DNA of 64,000 nt from Hyalangium gracile (GCF_020103725.1 NZ_JAHXBG010000001.1:682001-746000); one strand, 5' to 3'; shown: positions 7,571-16,683, counted from the first letter of the stretch. Numbers and translations: made by a program. Notes: generated from the letters alone by a model not told the origin.

Positions 7571-9057
7571 GGCGCGCGCGGGAGGCGCACGGTGAAGGTG
7601 GTGCCCTCCTCCCGCGTCGAGCGCACCTCCAGCATCCCTTCATGCGCCAGGGCAATCTGGTGGGCGATGAAGAGGCCCAGCCCCAGCCCGGCGCTCTGGG
7701 AGCTCTCCTCCCTGCGCATGCCCCGGCGGAACGGCTCGAAGAGCTTGGGCAGCAGGAGCGGCGAGATGGGCTCGCCCAGGTTGTGCACCTCCAGCCGGAC
7801 CCACGCGCCCTCCTCGAGCATCGCCACCGTCACGGGCATGTCCGGAGGGCTGTAGTCCAGGGCGTTCTTCACCAGGTTGCCCACCAGCTGCGCCAGCCGA
7901 TCCGCATCCCACTCGCCCAGCAGCTCGCCCTCCGCGCGCAGCCGCAGCTCGCGCTCCGGCCGGGCCACCCGCAGCTCCTCCAGCACCGGGCGACAGATGA
8001 CGCGCAGGTCCGCCGACTGGCGCGTGATGGGGATGCCTCCGCCCAGCCGGCCGCGCGTGAAGTCCAGCAGGTCGCTGATCATCCGCCCCATCCGCTCGGC
8101 GCTCTGCGAGATGCGCCCGGCCACCTTCCGCGTCCGCGGCGCCAGGTCCTCCTCGCGCAGCAGCACGCTCGCCGACAGCGCGATGGCGTTCAGCGGGTTG
8201 CGCAGATCATGACTGACGATGCCCAGGAAGCGCTCGCGGAACTCCGCCGACCGCCGCAGCTCCTCCTCGCGCTTGCGGGGCTCCGTCATGTCCGTGCTGA
8301 TGACCACCGCGCCCACGATGTGCTCACCCATGCGCACCGGCGCCGCCGCGCAGCGCGCCACCAGGGCGCGGCCCGTGCCGGCATGGCGCAGCACCATGTC
8401 GCGCGTCACCGCCTCGCCGCGAAGGGCGCGCGCGAAGGGCACCTCCTCGCTCGGGATGCGCTCGCCACTCTCCAGGTCCCGATACTGGAGCCGCTCCGCC
8501 AGCTCCACCGGAGAGGTGCGCTTGAGGTTCTCGCCCAGCAGCTCCCGCGCGGGCGCGTTGGCGTGGGTGATGGACTCGGCGTCTCCCACGTACACCGCGT
8601 CCGGGATGCTCTCGAGGATGGCCTCCAGCTGCGCCGCGTTGCGCGCCACCGTGCCCGCGGCCCGCTTGCCCTCCAGGGCCGTCGCCTCCAGGGCCTGATC
8701 CAGGAAGCGGTGGAGCACCCGCAGCTCCGAGAACTGGAGCGTGCCCCCGGACTCCTCCAGCAGCCCGAGGAGCACCTCGCGCAAGAGCCCGTGCGCGCGC
8801 AGCAGCACCATCGCGCCGAGCCCGGAGGGGGGCAGCGCGCTCGTGGGGGGCATCGCCGAGGAGGCCTCGGGCCCTCGGGACTCCGCCGAGAGCGCCTCCT
8901 GGAGCGCATCGAGCATGCCAGGCAGCGAGCCCACCAGGAGGGCTCGGGCAGGTGCTTCGACGGCGAGCCGCTCGCGGGCCTCCCGCTCGAGACGAGAGAG
9001 GATCTCCCCACGCCGGGAGGCGAGCAGCTCGCGCAGGCCGTTCATCGCCTCAGACAC
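7549..9057 (-). CDS. PAS-containing sensor histidine kinase
   Basis: This is a 502-residue cytoplasmic sensor kinase. The N-terminal 150 residues form a helical region resembling RsbRD-type N-terminal domains. A PAS domain follows (about 155-270), then HisKA with the H-box VSHDLRNPLNAI (phosphorylated His near 283), and an HATPase_c domain with the N-box NLVKNALDYS and G-boxes ending in GLGLGLFIAHQIA. There is no transmembrane segment, so the signal is probably intracellular. The likely GTG start overlaps the stop of the upstream single-domain response regulator, so the two are translationally coupled and probably partners. A second possible start, ATG, lies four codons later. Confidence 0.92.
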   Translation of the reverse strand: MSEAMNGLRELLASRRGEILSRLEREARERLAVEAPARALLVGSLPGMLDALQEALSAESRGPEASSAMPPTSALPPSGLGAMVLLRAHGLLREVLLGLLEESGGTLQFSELRVLHRFLDQALEATALEGKRAAGTVARNAAQLEAILESIPDAVYVGDAESITHANAPARELLGENLKRTSPVELAERLQYRDLESGERIPSEEVPFARALRGEAVTRDMVLRHAGTGRALVARCAAAPVRMGEHIVGAVVISTDMTEPRKREEELRRSAEFRERFLGIVSHDLRNPLNAIALSASVLLREEDLAPRTRKVAGRISQSAERMGRMISDLLDFTRGRLGGGIPITRQSADLRVICRPVLEELRVARPERELRLRAEGELLGEWDADRLAQLVGNLVKNALDYSPPDMPVTVAMLEEGAWVRLEVHNLGEPISPLLLPKLFEPFRRGMRREESSQSAGLGLGLFIAHQIALAHEGMLEVRSTREEGTTFTVRLPRAPQGGARP

Positions 9058-9415
9058 AGTGGGCCGAGACAGTAGCGAACAGATCGCTGATCTCGAACGG
9101 CTTTTTGAGGATTCCCTGCGTGCCGGGCAGGGCGGTGCGTCCGCTGGCGGTGACGATGATGACGGGAACGGGGCTCATGGCGGGGTTCTGCCGCACATGG
9201 CGCAGGAAGTCCTCCCCGCTCATCACCGGCATCATCAAATCCAACAGCACCAGACACGGCGGGCCAATCTGTCCGAGCACCTCCAGGCCCTCCTGGCCAT
9301 TGGAGGCCACGGAGACGTCGAAGCCCTCGGTCTCGAGCAGCTCGGCCATGGCCGCTCGGATGTCCTCGTCGTCCTCGACGATGAGGACAGTGCCTCGGTG
9401 CGCATGGGTGCTCAC
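9050..9415 (-). CDS. Single-domain response regulator
   Basis: This is a receiver domain of 121 residues with no output domain. The acidic pocket is VEDDED at 13-18, the phosphoacceptor is Asp59 in LVLLDLMMP, the conserved Thr lies in VIIVTAS, and the conserved Lys lies in the LKKPF motif. The GTG start just before STHAHRG gives the normal receiver length; the longer upstream frame is not receiver sequence. It is followed with overlap by the histidine kinase gene. It probably relays phosphate or acts by protein contact. The bases between 9416 and 9647 separate it from the divergent sigma-54 activator gene. Confidence 0.9.
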   Translation of the reverse strand: MSTHAHRGTVLIVEDDEDIRAAMAELLETEGFDVSVASNGQEGLEVLGQIGPPCLVLLDLMMPVMSGEDFLRHVRQNPAMSPVPVIIVTASGRTALPGTQGILKKPFEISDLFATVSAHCV

Positions 9416-9647
9416 ACTGGGATTGTAGGCAGCCTTCCAGGGATGGGGAGTGCGCTGTCGGCGACTCTGTCGGATTCCGACGCGCCCACAGCCCCCCGGG
9501 GTACCTGGCGGCATCCGGGCACGCCTGACGAGCATGGACGAGCGGACAAACACGCTGCGTGCGAGCCCACGGAAGCTGGAGCGCCCCTGGCGAACGTTCG
9601 GTACAGTGCCACACCAGGAAGTGCGTCAGCAGGAGCGGATCTCTACC

Positions 9648-11279
9648 ATGCGTGCGGGAAGCTTTGCCGACGAGTCGACGATCGGCTTGAAGAAGCGGAA
9701 CACCAGCGAGCCGGTGGCTCGCCTCGTCCCGGCGCTGACCATCGTCTCGCACCCCCTGGCCCACCGGGTGGGCGAGCGTCTGCTGCTGGACGGGGTGATG
9801 GCAGGCCGCCAGGAGGCCGTCTCCCGCAATGCCCCGGACTTCATGCGCCCGGATGCCGTGCTGGGCGCTCCCCTGGCGGACCCCTTCCTGAGCCGCAAGC
9901 CCGTGGTGTTCTCGCAGGGGGTGGCCGGCGGCGTGCGGCTGACGCCCGGCGATGGCATCAAGGTGACGCTGGCCGGCGAGGTGCTGAGGACGGAGTGGGA
10001 GTTCTCGCCCGAGGAGCTCGCGGTGGGCGTGGCGCTGGAGCTGGCCGAGCGCGTGGTGGTGCTGCTGCACTGGGCGGACCCCTCGGCCAACTCCGCCGTG
10101 GACGCGCTGGGCATGGTGGGCACCAGCGTGGGCATCCAGAACGTGCGCCACCACATCGAGCAGGTGGCGGACCTCAACGTGCCGGTGCTCGTGCGCGGAG
10201 AGACGGGCTCGGGCAAGGAGCTCATCGCCCAGGCCATCCACCGGCAGAGCGCGCGGCGCGACAAGGTCTTCATCAGCGTGAACCTGGGCGCCATCCCCAA
10301 GGAGCTGGCGGCCGCGGAGCTGTTCGGCGCCACGCGAGGCGCCTTCACCGGCGCGGTGAAGGACCGCGAGGGCTTCTTCCGCGCCGCCCACGACGGCACG
10401 CTCTTCCTCGACGAGGTGGGCGAGGCGCCGCCCGAGGTGCAGGTGATGCTGCTGCGGGTGCTGGAGACGGGGGAAATCTACCCCGTGGGCGAGCGCACCC
10501 CCGTGAAGGTGGATGTCCGGCTGATCGCCGCCACGGACGCGCAGCTCGAGCAGCAGATTCAAGAGGGCCGCTTCAAGGCGCCCCTGCTCCACCGGCTGGC
10601 GGGGTACGAGATACGCGTGCCGCCGCTGCGGGAGCGGCGCGAGGACATCGGCCTGCTGTTCCACCACTTCGCGCGCGAGGAGCTGGAGGCCATCGGCGAG
10701 GCGTGGCGGCTCAAGCCGGAGGACTCGTCCACCGAGCCGTGGCTGCCGGCGCCGCTGGCCTCGCGGCTGGTGCGCTTCGGGTGGCCGGGCAACATCCGCC
10801 AGCTGCGCAACATGACGCGCCAGCTCATCATCGGCAGCCGGGGGCACTCGCGGCTGCGCCTGGATCCCCGGCTGGAGAAGGAGCTGGAGGGCGCCATGCT
10901 GCCCCGGCCCGGCCGCTCCCTCTCCCAGCCCGCGCCCGCGGCCAGCTCCGAGCCCAAGCCTCCACACGAGCCCAAGGGGCCGCCCCGCCGCCGGGCCTCC
11001 GAGGTGTCCGAGCCGGAGCTGCTCGCGGCCCTGCGCGAGAGCGCGTGGGACTTGAAGGCCGCCGCGGACCGGCTGGGCATCCCCCGCTCCTCCATCTACG
11101 ACTTGATCGACAAGAGCCCCAACATCCGCACCGCGGGGGACCTCACCATCGAGGAAATCACCCGCTGCTTCCAGGAGTGCTCGGGAGACCTGGACGCCAT
11201 GGCGCAGCGCCTGGAGGTCTCCAAGCGGGCCCTGGGCCGCCGCATCAAGGAGCTGGGGCTGGAGTCGGGCGTGAGCTGA
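9648..11279 (+). CDS. Sigma-54-dependent activator with FHA-like sensor and two HTH motifs
   Basis: This is a 543-residue enhancer-binding protein. Residues about 44-141 look like a degenerate FHA-type beta-sandwich, a phosphothreonine sensor common in myxobacterial activators. The AAA+ domain follows, with Walker A GETGSGKE (184-191), the sigma-54 contact loop GAFTGA (231-236) and Walker B TLFLDEVGE (251-259). After a Pro/Ala-rich linker the C-terminus contains two Fis-like helix-turn-helix motifs in series (about 465-486 and 512-535), whereas one is usual. All residues needed for activation are intact. Directly downstream are three TGTCG-containing sites and a -24/-12 promoter, which suggests that it controls the next gene. 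The start at MRAGSF follows a plausible leader. Confidence 0.93.
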   Translation: MRAGSFADESTIGLKKRNTSEPVARLVPALTIVSHPLAHRVGERLLLDGVMAGRQEAVSRNAPDFMRPDAVLGAPLADPFLSRKPVVFSQGVAGGVRLTPGDGIKVTLAGEVLRTEWEFSPEELAVGVALELAERVVVLLHWADPSANSAVDALGMVGTSVGIQNVRHHIEQVADLNVPVLVRGETGSGKELIAQAIHRQSARRDKVFISVNLGAIPKELAAAELFGATRGAFTGAVKDREGFFRAAHDGTLFLDEVGEAPPEVQVMLLRVLETGEIYPVGERTPVKVDVRLIAATDAQLEQQIQEGRFKAPLLHRLAGYEIRVPPLRERREDIGLLFHHFAREELEAIGEAWRLKPEDSSTEPWLPAPLASRLVRFGWPGNIRQLRNMTRQLIIGSRGHSRLRLDPRLEKELEGAMLPRPGRSLSQPAPAASSEPKPPHEPKGPPRRRASEVSEPELLAALRESAWDLKAAADRLGIPRSSIYDLIDKSPNIRTAGDLTIEEITRCFQECSGDLDAMAQRLEVSKRALGRRIKELGLESGVS

Positions 11280-11295
11280 TCCGCCAGGCCGGCTG

Positions 11296-11347
11296 CTGTG
11301 TCGACAGCCGGCCGACGTGTCGAGTCACCCTGTCCGACGTGTCGGAA
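11296..11347 (+). promoter_or_regulatory. Candidate activator-binding sites (TGTCG array)
   Basis: Three related dyad-like sites lie between the activator gene and the -24/-12 promoter: CTGTGTCGACAG at 11296, then CCGACGTGTCGAG at 11312 and CCGACGTGTCGGA at 11334-11346. The TGTCG core repeats at 11299, 11318 and 11340, close to two helical turns apart, and the array sits about 80-130 bases upstream of the promoter, as enhancer sites for sigma-54 activators do. The binding protein is inferred to be the adjacent activator. Confidence 0.6.
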
Positions 11348-11423
11348 CCCGACGCGCCAGGTGTTGGCCACCCGATAGAGGCGACAGAGCCGGAAAAACC
11401 GCCGACTTTTCGGGCTTTTGGCG

Positions 11424-11439
11424 TGGCATCGCGCTTGCT
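11424..11439 (+). promoter_or_regulatory. Sigma-54 (-24/-12) promoter
   Basis: The sequence TGGCATCGCGCTTGCT matches the consensus TGGCAC-N5-TTGCW with the exact GG-N10-GC spacing. It lies 118 bases upstream of the small peptide gene and about 80 bases downstream of the last candidate activator site. Transcription would start near 11450. Confidence 0.8.
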
Positions 11440-11487
11440 CAAGCGTCCCGTCGTTCAGGAGGAGGGCGAGGGGGTGCAGGGGTTGGA

Positions 11488-11512
11488 AGGTTCTCACGGG
11501 GGGTGAGAACCT
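11488..11512 (+). other. Leader hairpin of the sigma-54 transcript
   Basis: A perfect 10-bp stem (AGGTTCTCAC with GTGAGAACCT) closes a five-G loop. It lies between the predicted transcription start and the peptide gene. It is followed by a pyrimidine-rich CTCCTCC, not by a T run, so it may be a leader structure or the end of a small RNA. Confidence 0.65.
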
Positions 11513-11556
11513 CCTCCACCTTACACACGCGGTTTCAGCATACAGGGGGTAGCACC

Positions 11557-11691
11557 ATGGCGACCGATAACGACACCAAGACGACCCAGACGACCGGTAG
11601 CGGCACGTCCAACACCGGCAACGACGAGGGGGCGACGGGAAGCGCCGGTGGTGGCGGTGGTACCGGCGAGGTCATCATCATCTCGGGGTAG
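11557..11691 (+). CDS. 44-residue Thr/Gly-rich peptide under sigma-54 control
   Basis: This is a small reading frame with a good ribosome site (CAGGGGGT ending 7 bases before the ATG). The product is rich in Thr, Asn, Ser and Gly in its first half, has a run of five glycines, and ends in EVIIISG. It has no cysteine, no signal peptide and no membrane segment. It sits behind a strong -24/-12 promoter next to a sigma-54 activator gene, the best evidence that the locus is expressed. Its end overlaps the convergent kinase gene by 14 bases. Function is unknown: a signalling peptide, a modified-peptide precursor, or an incidental frame on a regulatory RNA are all possible. Confidence 0.6.
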   Translation: MATDNDTKTTQTTGSGTSNTGNDEGATGSAGGGGGTGEVIIISG

Positions 11692-14600
11692 TCCACCCGG
11701 AGCTTCCCAGCCGGGCCTCGGGCGACAGCTTCCTGCTCGAGGCCAGGTGGGGGTTCCGCGACAGTGCTCGGGAGAAGTCTTCCTGAGCCCGGGCCCGCAG
11801 GGTCTGCTGCTCATCCGGGCGGTTCTCCAAGGACGCCCACAGCATGCGCAACTGAGCACGTAAAAGCAGCGCCTGCGGCCACTCGGGACACATGGAAAGG
11901 GCTTCTCCCACCAAGGCGAGGCCGCGCTCTAGCTGGGGGGCTGGGGCGCGGCCCGCATCCTTTTCCCACACCGCCCACGCATGCTGGAGCGAGCCGAAGG
12001 CCAGCCGGGCCTCGGTCGTGTCCGGGAGCAGCGTGAGGGACTGCTCGAAGTGGCGCTGCGCCTGCTGGAACTCCTCGGCGCGCCCCTGTCCCCGCTGCGC
12101 GTGCCAGCGCGCCGTGAGCCCCTGCACCTCCGCGAGCGACAGCCACGCCCGGCCATGTCTCGGGTTGAGCGCCAGGGCCTCGCGCAGCGCCTTCTCCGCG
12201 CGCTGCAGATTGGGCCGCGGATCCCTCCCCAGCTGCATGTCCGAGTCCGCCAGCAGGCGGAAGCTGGCGCCCAGGTTCACCTGAGGGTCCGCGAAGTCCT
12301 TGGCCAGGCGGCGCGCCTCCTCGAAGGAGGCCAGGGCCGAGCGCATGCTCACCTCGGGGCTCTCGGCCTGGCGCCACTGGTAGGTGGCGCGCAGCAGGTA
12401 CGCCTCGCCCAGGTTGGTGTGGCCGAACACCTGCTGCGGCGCCAGGCGGATGGCCTGCTCGAAGGAGGCCTGCGCCTGGGCGAGCACCGGGAACGGGTCT
12501 CCGCCCTGCTCCCACGTCCGCCGGGCCTGACGGAGCAGGGCGATGCCCAGGCCGTTGTGGAGCTGCGGGTTCTGGTTGATGCCCAGCCCCTTGCGGTACA
12601 GCTCGAGCGCGGTGCTCAGGTGGCGTGGAGCCTCGGGGCTGCACGGGTGCAGCGCGGCCCACTGCGCCTGGCTGAGCCCGCCGTGGAAGTAGGGCACCCA
12701 GTTGCGGGGGTTGAGCTCCATGGCCCGCTGGAGCGCGGCCCAGGCCTGCTTCAGGTCCTCCTCCTGGCGCGAGCCGGTGGCTCCGGCCGCGCGAGGGGCG
12801 GGGTGCTCGGCGCGCCGGTAGTAGGCCATGCCGAGGTTGCTCCACGCATCCGGGATGCGGGGGCTCAGCCGCGTGGCTTCCAGGAAGGACTCGATGGCCT
12901 GGCCGCGGTGCTCGTCGGAGCTGACGCCGGTGTCGTCCTCGTAGCCCGCCCAGATGGAGAACAGCCCTCCGAGCGTGTTGTGGAAGTCGTAGTCGCGCTC
13001 GCGGGGGGCGAGCTGCTGGAGGGCCTGCTCGGCCTGGCGCAGCTGCTCGCGCGGATCCTGTCCCTGGTTCAGCCGGGAGATGGCGGACTGGACGAGGATG
13101 CGGCCCAGCTCCAGGTGGACCTGCGGGCCGGTGAAGCCCTTCTCGAGCGCCCGGCGCGCGGCGGCGAGCGCCGCATCGAGCGAGGCCTTGGGGTCCTCTC
13201 CATGAGAGGTGCGGTGCTCGGCGAGCCGGCGGTGGAAGCGCGCCTCGAGCAGCAGCGACGTGGCATCCTCCGGCAGCGTCTCCAGGGCCTTGGCCACCGC
13301 CTTCCTGCCGCGGGTGAGCGGAGGCAGCACGTCTCCCTGGCCATACATCTCCATGAGGGAGGCGGTGTACTCGAGCTTGGCCAGGGCCTGGTGCACGGCG
13401 GGCACGCTCTCGCCGATGGAGGCGGCGGCGGCATAGGCGCTGCGGCCGGCCTCGAAGTCGGCGAGCGCGCCCTCGCGGTCTCCCTGGTTCCACCGCCGGG
13501 CGGCGCGGGCCTGGAGGATGTCGCCGCGCAGCAGGGGCGCCTCGTAGAACCAGGGCAGGCGGTTGCCCATGGCATCCAGCCGCGCGAGGGCCTCGTCGAG
13601 CCGGTCCTCGTAGAAGGCGATCAGCGCCGAGACGTAGTCGGCGGAAGGCACGTCCGCGCCCTTGCTCAAGAGGAGGTAGGCGAGGGCAGGCTCGCGGTAG
13701 TCCCGCTGGAGCTCCTGCTTGCGGGCCTCGCGCAGCTCGGGGCTGCGGGTGCGCTCGGCCTCCAGGAGCTGATCCTGGTACAGGTGGCCGAGCACCAGGG
13801 CGAGCGCATAGGCGACGCGGGGCTCGTGGAAGCCGCTCTTCCAGGCGAGCTCCAGGTGCTTGCGCGCCATCGCCTCGTCGCCGAGCGCCAGGTGGCCACG
13901 CGCCAGCGCGTAGTTGCCGGGGCCCACGGCCGCGTCTCCGGCCTCGCGGATCTGCGCGTCCAGCTCCGCCATGTGGTGGCGGATCTCCTGGCGATCCTCG
14001 CGGGTGTCGTGCAGGGGCGACAGGCCCGAGTAGCGGGCCAGGGCCTCGATGTGCTCCACCTTCTCGGTGAAGCGGCGGGCCAGCTCCTCGCGCCGGGTGG
14101 CCTGCGAGTGGGTGTAGATGGCCGAGCCGAGCGCGAGGGTGACGGCGAGCAGGGCCGCGGCGGCCACGCTGACGACGAGCCGGTGCTTGCGAGCCTTCTT
14201 GCGCAGCAGGTACCACAGGCCGGTGGGGCGGGCCTGGACGGGCTCGCCGGCGAGGAAGCGATCCAGGTCCTCGATGAGGGCGCGCGCCGAGTCGTAGCGG
14301 GCCGAGCGATCCTTCTCCAGACACTTGAGGACGATGGCCTCCAGGTCCGCGGGGATGTTCGGATCCAACGAGCGCGGGGGCGTGGGCTCCACGGTGGCGA
14401 TGTTGTTGAGCACCTCCAGCCCGTTGGCGCCGGGGATGGGGTGCACGCGGGTGAGCAGGAAGTAGAGGGTGGCGCCCAGGCTGTAGACGTCCGCGCGCCG
14501 ATCCAGGCTCTGCACCTCGCCCCGGGCCTGCTCCGGAGACATGTAGTGCGGGGTGCCCAGCACCGAGCCGGTGGCGGTGGCGCCCTTCTCGCTCCAGTCA

Positions 14601-15346
14601 TGAGCCAGGCCGAAGTCCATGACGTAGGGCTTGAGGCGGCCGTCCTCGGTGCGCTCCACCAGGATGTTGGAGGGCTTGAGGTCGCGGTGGATGAGGCCGG
14701 CGCGGTGGGCGGCGTGGACGCCCTCGGCGGCGTCCCGGAGCGCGAGCACCTTCTGCTCCACGGTGAGCTCTTCCGACAGCTGGCCCAGGGGCTGGCCGTC
14801 GATGAACTGCATGGCGATGTAGGGCTTGCCCTGGACTTCGCCGACCTCGTGGACCTTGCAGACGCGCTCGTGCTCGACGCGGGCCTGGGCGCGAGCCTCG
14901 GACAGCAGTCGGCGGACGAGCTCGGCGTCGTCCCCCTTCACGAACTTGAGGGCGACGTTGCGGCGCAGGCGCAAGTCATAGGCGAGGAACACCTGGCCCA
15001 TGCCGCCCTGGCCGAGGAAGCGCACGCCCGCGTACCTGTCCCAGCCGGGGACGGGGAAGGCGGGGTCGACCTTGTCGCGATCCTTGAGGGTGAGGGCGGG
15101 CCCGAGCGTGTCGGCTCCGTCCGCCCTGGCGCGCGGCACGAGCGTGGGCTCGACGTCGGCCTTGGCCAGCTCGGCGAGAGACTCGTCCGAGATGAGGCCG
15201 CGCTCCTTGAGCAGCTGCATGGGGCTGCGGCCCAGGCGGCGCGCCTCCTCGCCCAGCTGGTCGGCCTCCTCGCGCGAGATGAGGCCCTCGGCCACGGCCA
15301 TGCGCAGCTCAGCCTCGAGGTCTACATCCATCTGCGCCGGCTCCAA
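11678..15346 (-). CDS. Ser/Thr protein kinase with long TPR-like C-terminal region
   Basis: This is a 1222-residue membrane kinase. The first 95 residues are a helical leader with repeated acidic helices. The kinase domain runs about 104-365, with LGQGGMGQVF at 111-120, HRDLKPSN at 220-227, DFG at 244-246 and the GTPHYMSPEQ activation segment near 264-273. One transmembrane helix lies at about 388-411. The remaining 800 residues are alpha-helical repeats of the TPR type, placed outside the cytoplasm if the topology is simple. All catalytic motifs are intact. Such kinase-TPR proteins are common in myxobacteria and probably sense assemblies at the envelope. The alternative start at MDVDL, five codons on, is equally possible. 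The gene follows amrS on the same strand after about 117 bases. Confidence 0.93.
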   Translation of the reverse strand: MEPAQMDVDLEAELRMAVAEGLISREEADQLGEEARRLGRSPMQLLKERGLISDESLAELAKADVEPTLVPRARADGADTLGPALTLKDRDKVDPAFPVPGWDRYAGVRFLGQGGMGQVFLAYDLRLRRNVALKFVKGDDAELVRRLLSEARAQARVEHERVCKVHEVGEVQGKPYIAMQFIDGQPLGQLSEELTVEQKVLALRDAAEGVHAAHRAGLIHRDLKPSNILVERTEDGRLKPYVMDFGLAHDWSEKGATATGSVLGTPHYMSPEQARGEVQSLDRRADVYSLGATLYFLLTRVHPIPGANGLEVLNNIATVEPTPPRSLDPNIPADLEAIVLKCLEKDRSARYDSARALIEDLDRFLAGEPVQARPTGLWYLLRKKARKHRLVVSVAAAALLAVTLALGSAIYTHSQATRREELARRFTEKVEHIEALARYSGLSPLHDTREDRQEIRHHMAELDAQIREAGDAAVGPGNYALARGHLALGDEAMARKHLELAWKSGFHEPRVAYALALVLGHLYQDQLLEAERTRSPELREARKQELQRDYREPALAYLLLSKGADVPSADYVSALIAFYEDRLDEALARLDAMGNRLPWFYEAPLLRGDILQARAARRWNQGDREGALADFEAGRSAYAAAASIGESVPAVHQALAKLEYTASLMEMYGQGDVLPPLTRGRKAVAKALETLPEDATSLLLEARFHRRLAEHRTSHGEDPKASLDAALAAARRALEKGFTGPQVHLELGRILVQSAISRLNQGQDPREQLRQAEQALQQLAPRERDYDFHNTLGGLFSIWAGYEDDTGVSSDEHRGQAIESFLEATRLSPRIPDAWSNLGMAYYRRAEHPAPRAAGATGSRQEEDLKQAWAALQRAMELNPRNWVPYFHGGLSQAQWAALHPCSPEAPRHLSTALELYRKGLGINQNPQLHNGLGIALLRQARRTWEQGGDPFPVLAQAQASFEQAIRLAPQQVFGHTNLGEAYLLRATYQWRQAESPEVSMRSALASFEEARRLAKDFADPQVNLGASFRLLADSDMQLGRDPRPNLQRAEKALREALALNPRHGRAWLSLAEVQGLTARWHAQRGQGRAEEFQQAQRHFEQSLTLLPDTTEARLAFGSLQHAWAVWEKDAGRAPAPQLERGLALVGEALSMCPEWPQALLLRAQLRMLWASLENRPDEQQTLRARAQEDFSRALSRNPHLASSRKLSPEARLGSSGWTTPR

Positions 15347-15463
15347 GGGGGCTGCATCGCGGGCCCAGTCATACCCGATGCAGGGCCTTCTGAGCAGGAG
15401 GGCGGACCGGACGGGAAGCGCCAGCGGGCAGCAGAGCGCCGGCAGGCCCTCCGAGCCAGGGAG

Positions 15464-16546
15464 CTACGCGCCCGTGGCCTGGATGCGCACGGGGATGCGC
15501 CGGCGGCCGAACGTGCCGGGCGCCGCGTCGAAGCGGCCGGGCACCTGCGCGCCGCAGTCCGGGCACCGGCCCTCCGCCGTCACCCGGTAGTTCAGCAGCT
15601 GGTACCAGTCCCGCACGATGAGTGAAGCGCCGCAGTCGCCGCACAGGGTGGTGTCACCTTCGACATCGTGCACGTTGCCCGTGTACACGTGGCGCAGGCC
15701 GACGCGCCGGGCAATCTGGCGGGCCCGCCGCAGCGTCTCGGGGGGCGTGGGCGGCACGTCCTGCATCTTGAAGTCGGGGTGGAAGCCCGAGAAGTGCACC
15801 GGCACGTCCGGGCCCAGCTTCTCGTGCACCCACTCGGACAGCCGCGTCAGCTCCGCCTCCGAGTCGTTGTGCCCGGGGATGAGCAGCGTGGTGAGCTCGA
15901 ACCACACGCGTGTCTCGTGCTTCAGGTACTCCAGCGTCTCCAGCACCGACTGGAGCTTGGAGAAGGTGATGCGGTGGTAGAAGTCCTCGGTGAAGGCCTT
16001 CAGGTCCACGTTGGCCGCGTCCATCTTCGCGTAGAACTCGCGCCTGGGCTCGGCGTGCATGTACCCCGCCGTCACCGCCACCGTCTGGATGCCCCGCGCG
16101 TGGCAGGCGTCCGCCACGTCCATGGCGTACTCGGCGAAGATGACCGGATCATTGTAGGTGAACGCCACGCTCTTGCAGCCCAGCTCCTGCGCGCGCCGGG
16201 CGATGGCCTCGGGCGAGGCCTGATCCATCAGCCGGTCGAACTCGCGCGACTTGGAGATGTCCCAGTTCTGGCAGAAGCGGCAGCCCAGGTTGCACCCGGC
16301 CGTGCCGAAGGACAGCACGCTGCTGCCCGGGTAGAAGTGGTTGAGCGGCTTCTTCTCGATGGGGTCCACGCAGAAGCCCGACGAGCGCCCATACGTGGTG
16401 AGGACCATCTGATCCCCCGCCCGCTGGCGCACGAAGCAGAAGCCCCGCTGGCCCTCGCTCAGCTTGCAGTCTCTCGGGCACAGGTCGCACTGGATGCGCC
16501 CGTCCTCGAGCTTGTGCCACCATCGCCCTGGGTATTCGAGGCTCAC
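15464..16546 (-). CDS. amrS: AmmeMemoRadiSam system radical SAM enzyme
   Basis: This 360-residue radical SAM protein is of the type found with AmmeMemoRadiSam systems and often annotated as related to pyruvate-formate-lyase activating enzyme. The cluster-binding motif is CNLGCRFC (Cys85, 89 and 92). Extra cysteines occur near the N-terminus (20, 23, 27, 37) in a CDLCPRDC block, and the C-terminal region has a zinc-ribbon-like CGDCG...CPDCG pair. The SSGFCVDPIEKKPLNHFYPG block is characteristic. The usual partner proteins (AmmA/Memo) are not in this window, so the substrate cannot be deduced. Known members modify RNA or protein with unknown specificity. Confidence 0.88.
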   Translation of the reverse strand: MSLEYPGRWWHKLEDGRIQCDLCPRDCKLSEGQRGFCFVRQRAGDQMVLTTYGRSSGFCVDPIEKKPLNHFYPGSSVLSFGTAGCNLGCRFCQNWDISKSREFDRLMDQASPEAIARRAQELGCKSVAFTYNDPVIFAEYAMDVADACHARGIQTVAVTAGYMHAEPRREFYAKMDAANVDLKAFTEDFYHRITFSKLQSVLETLEYLKHETRVWFELTTLLIPGHNDSEAELTRLSEWVHEKLGPDVPVHFSGFHPDFKMQDVPPTPPETLRRARQIARRVGLRHVYTGNVHDVEGDTTLCGDCGASLIVRDWYQLLNYRVTAEGRCPDCGAQVPGRFDAAPGTFGRRRIPVRIQATGA

Positions 16547-16683
16547 GCCCGGACCTCCTCCCGTCCTTCGATGATTATCAGCCGCGCGGCGTGTGCGCCC
16601 GGTGGCGCTAAGTCACCGCCGACACCTGCCTGGTGCCTGCTCGACCCGGGGGCGGGGGGCCGGGGCCCCGTCTCGCAGGGTGT

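Noticed and set aside
7453-9075. A 540-codon plus-strand frame opposite the histidine kinase
   Set aside because: It is a shadow of the kinase coding strand, with composition typical of reverse frames.
11981-15625. A 1214-codon plus-strand frame opposite the kinase-TPR gene
   Set aside because: It is a shadow of the minus-strand kinase; no domains seen.
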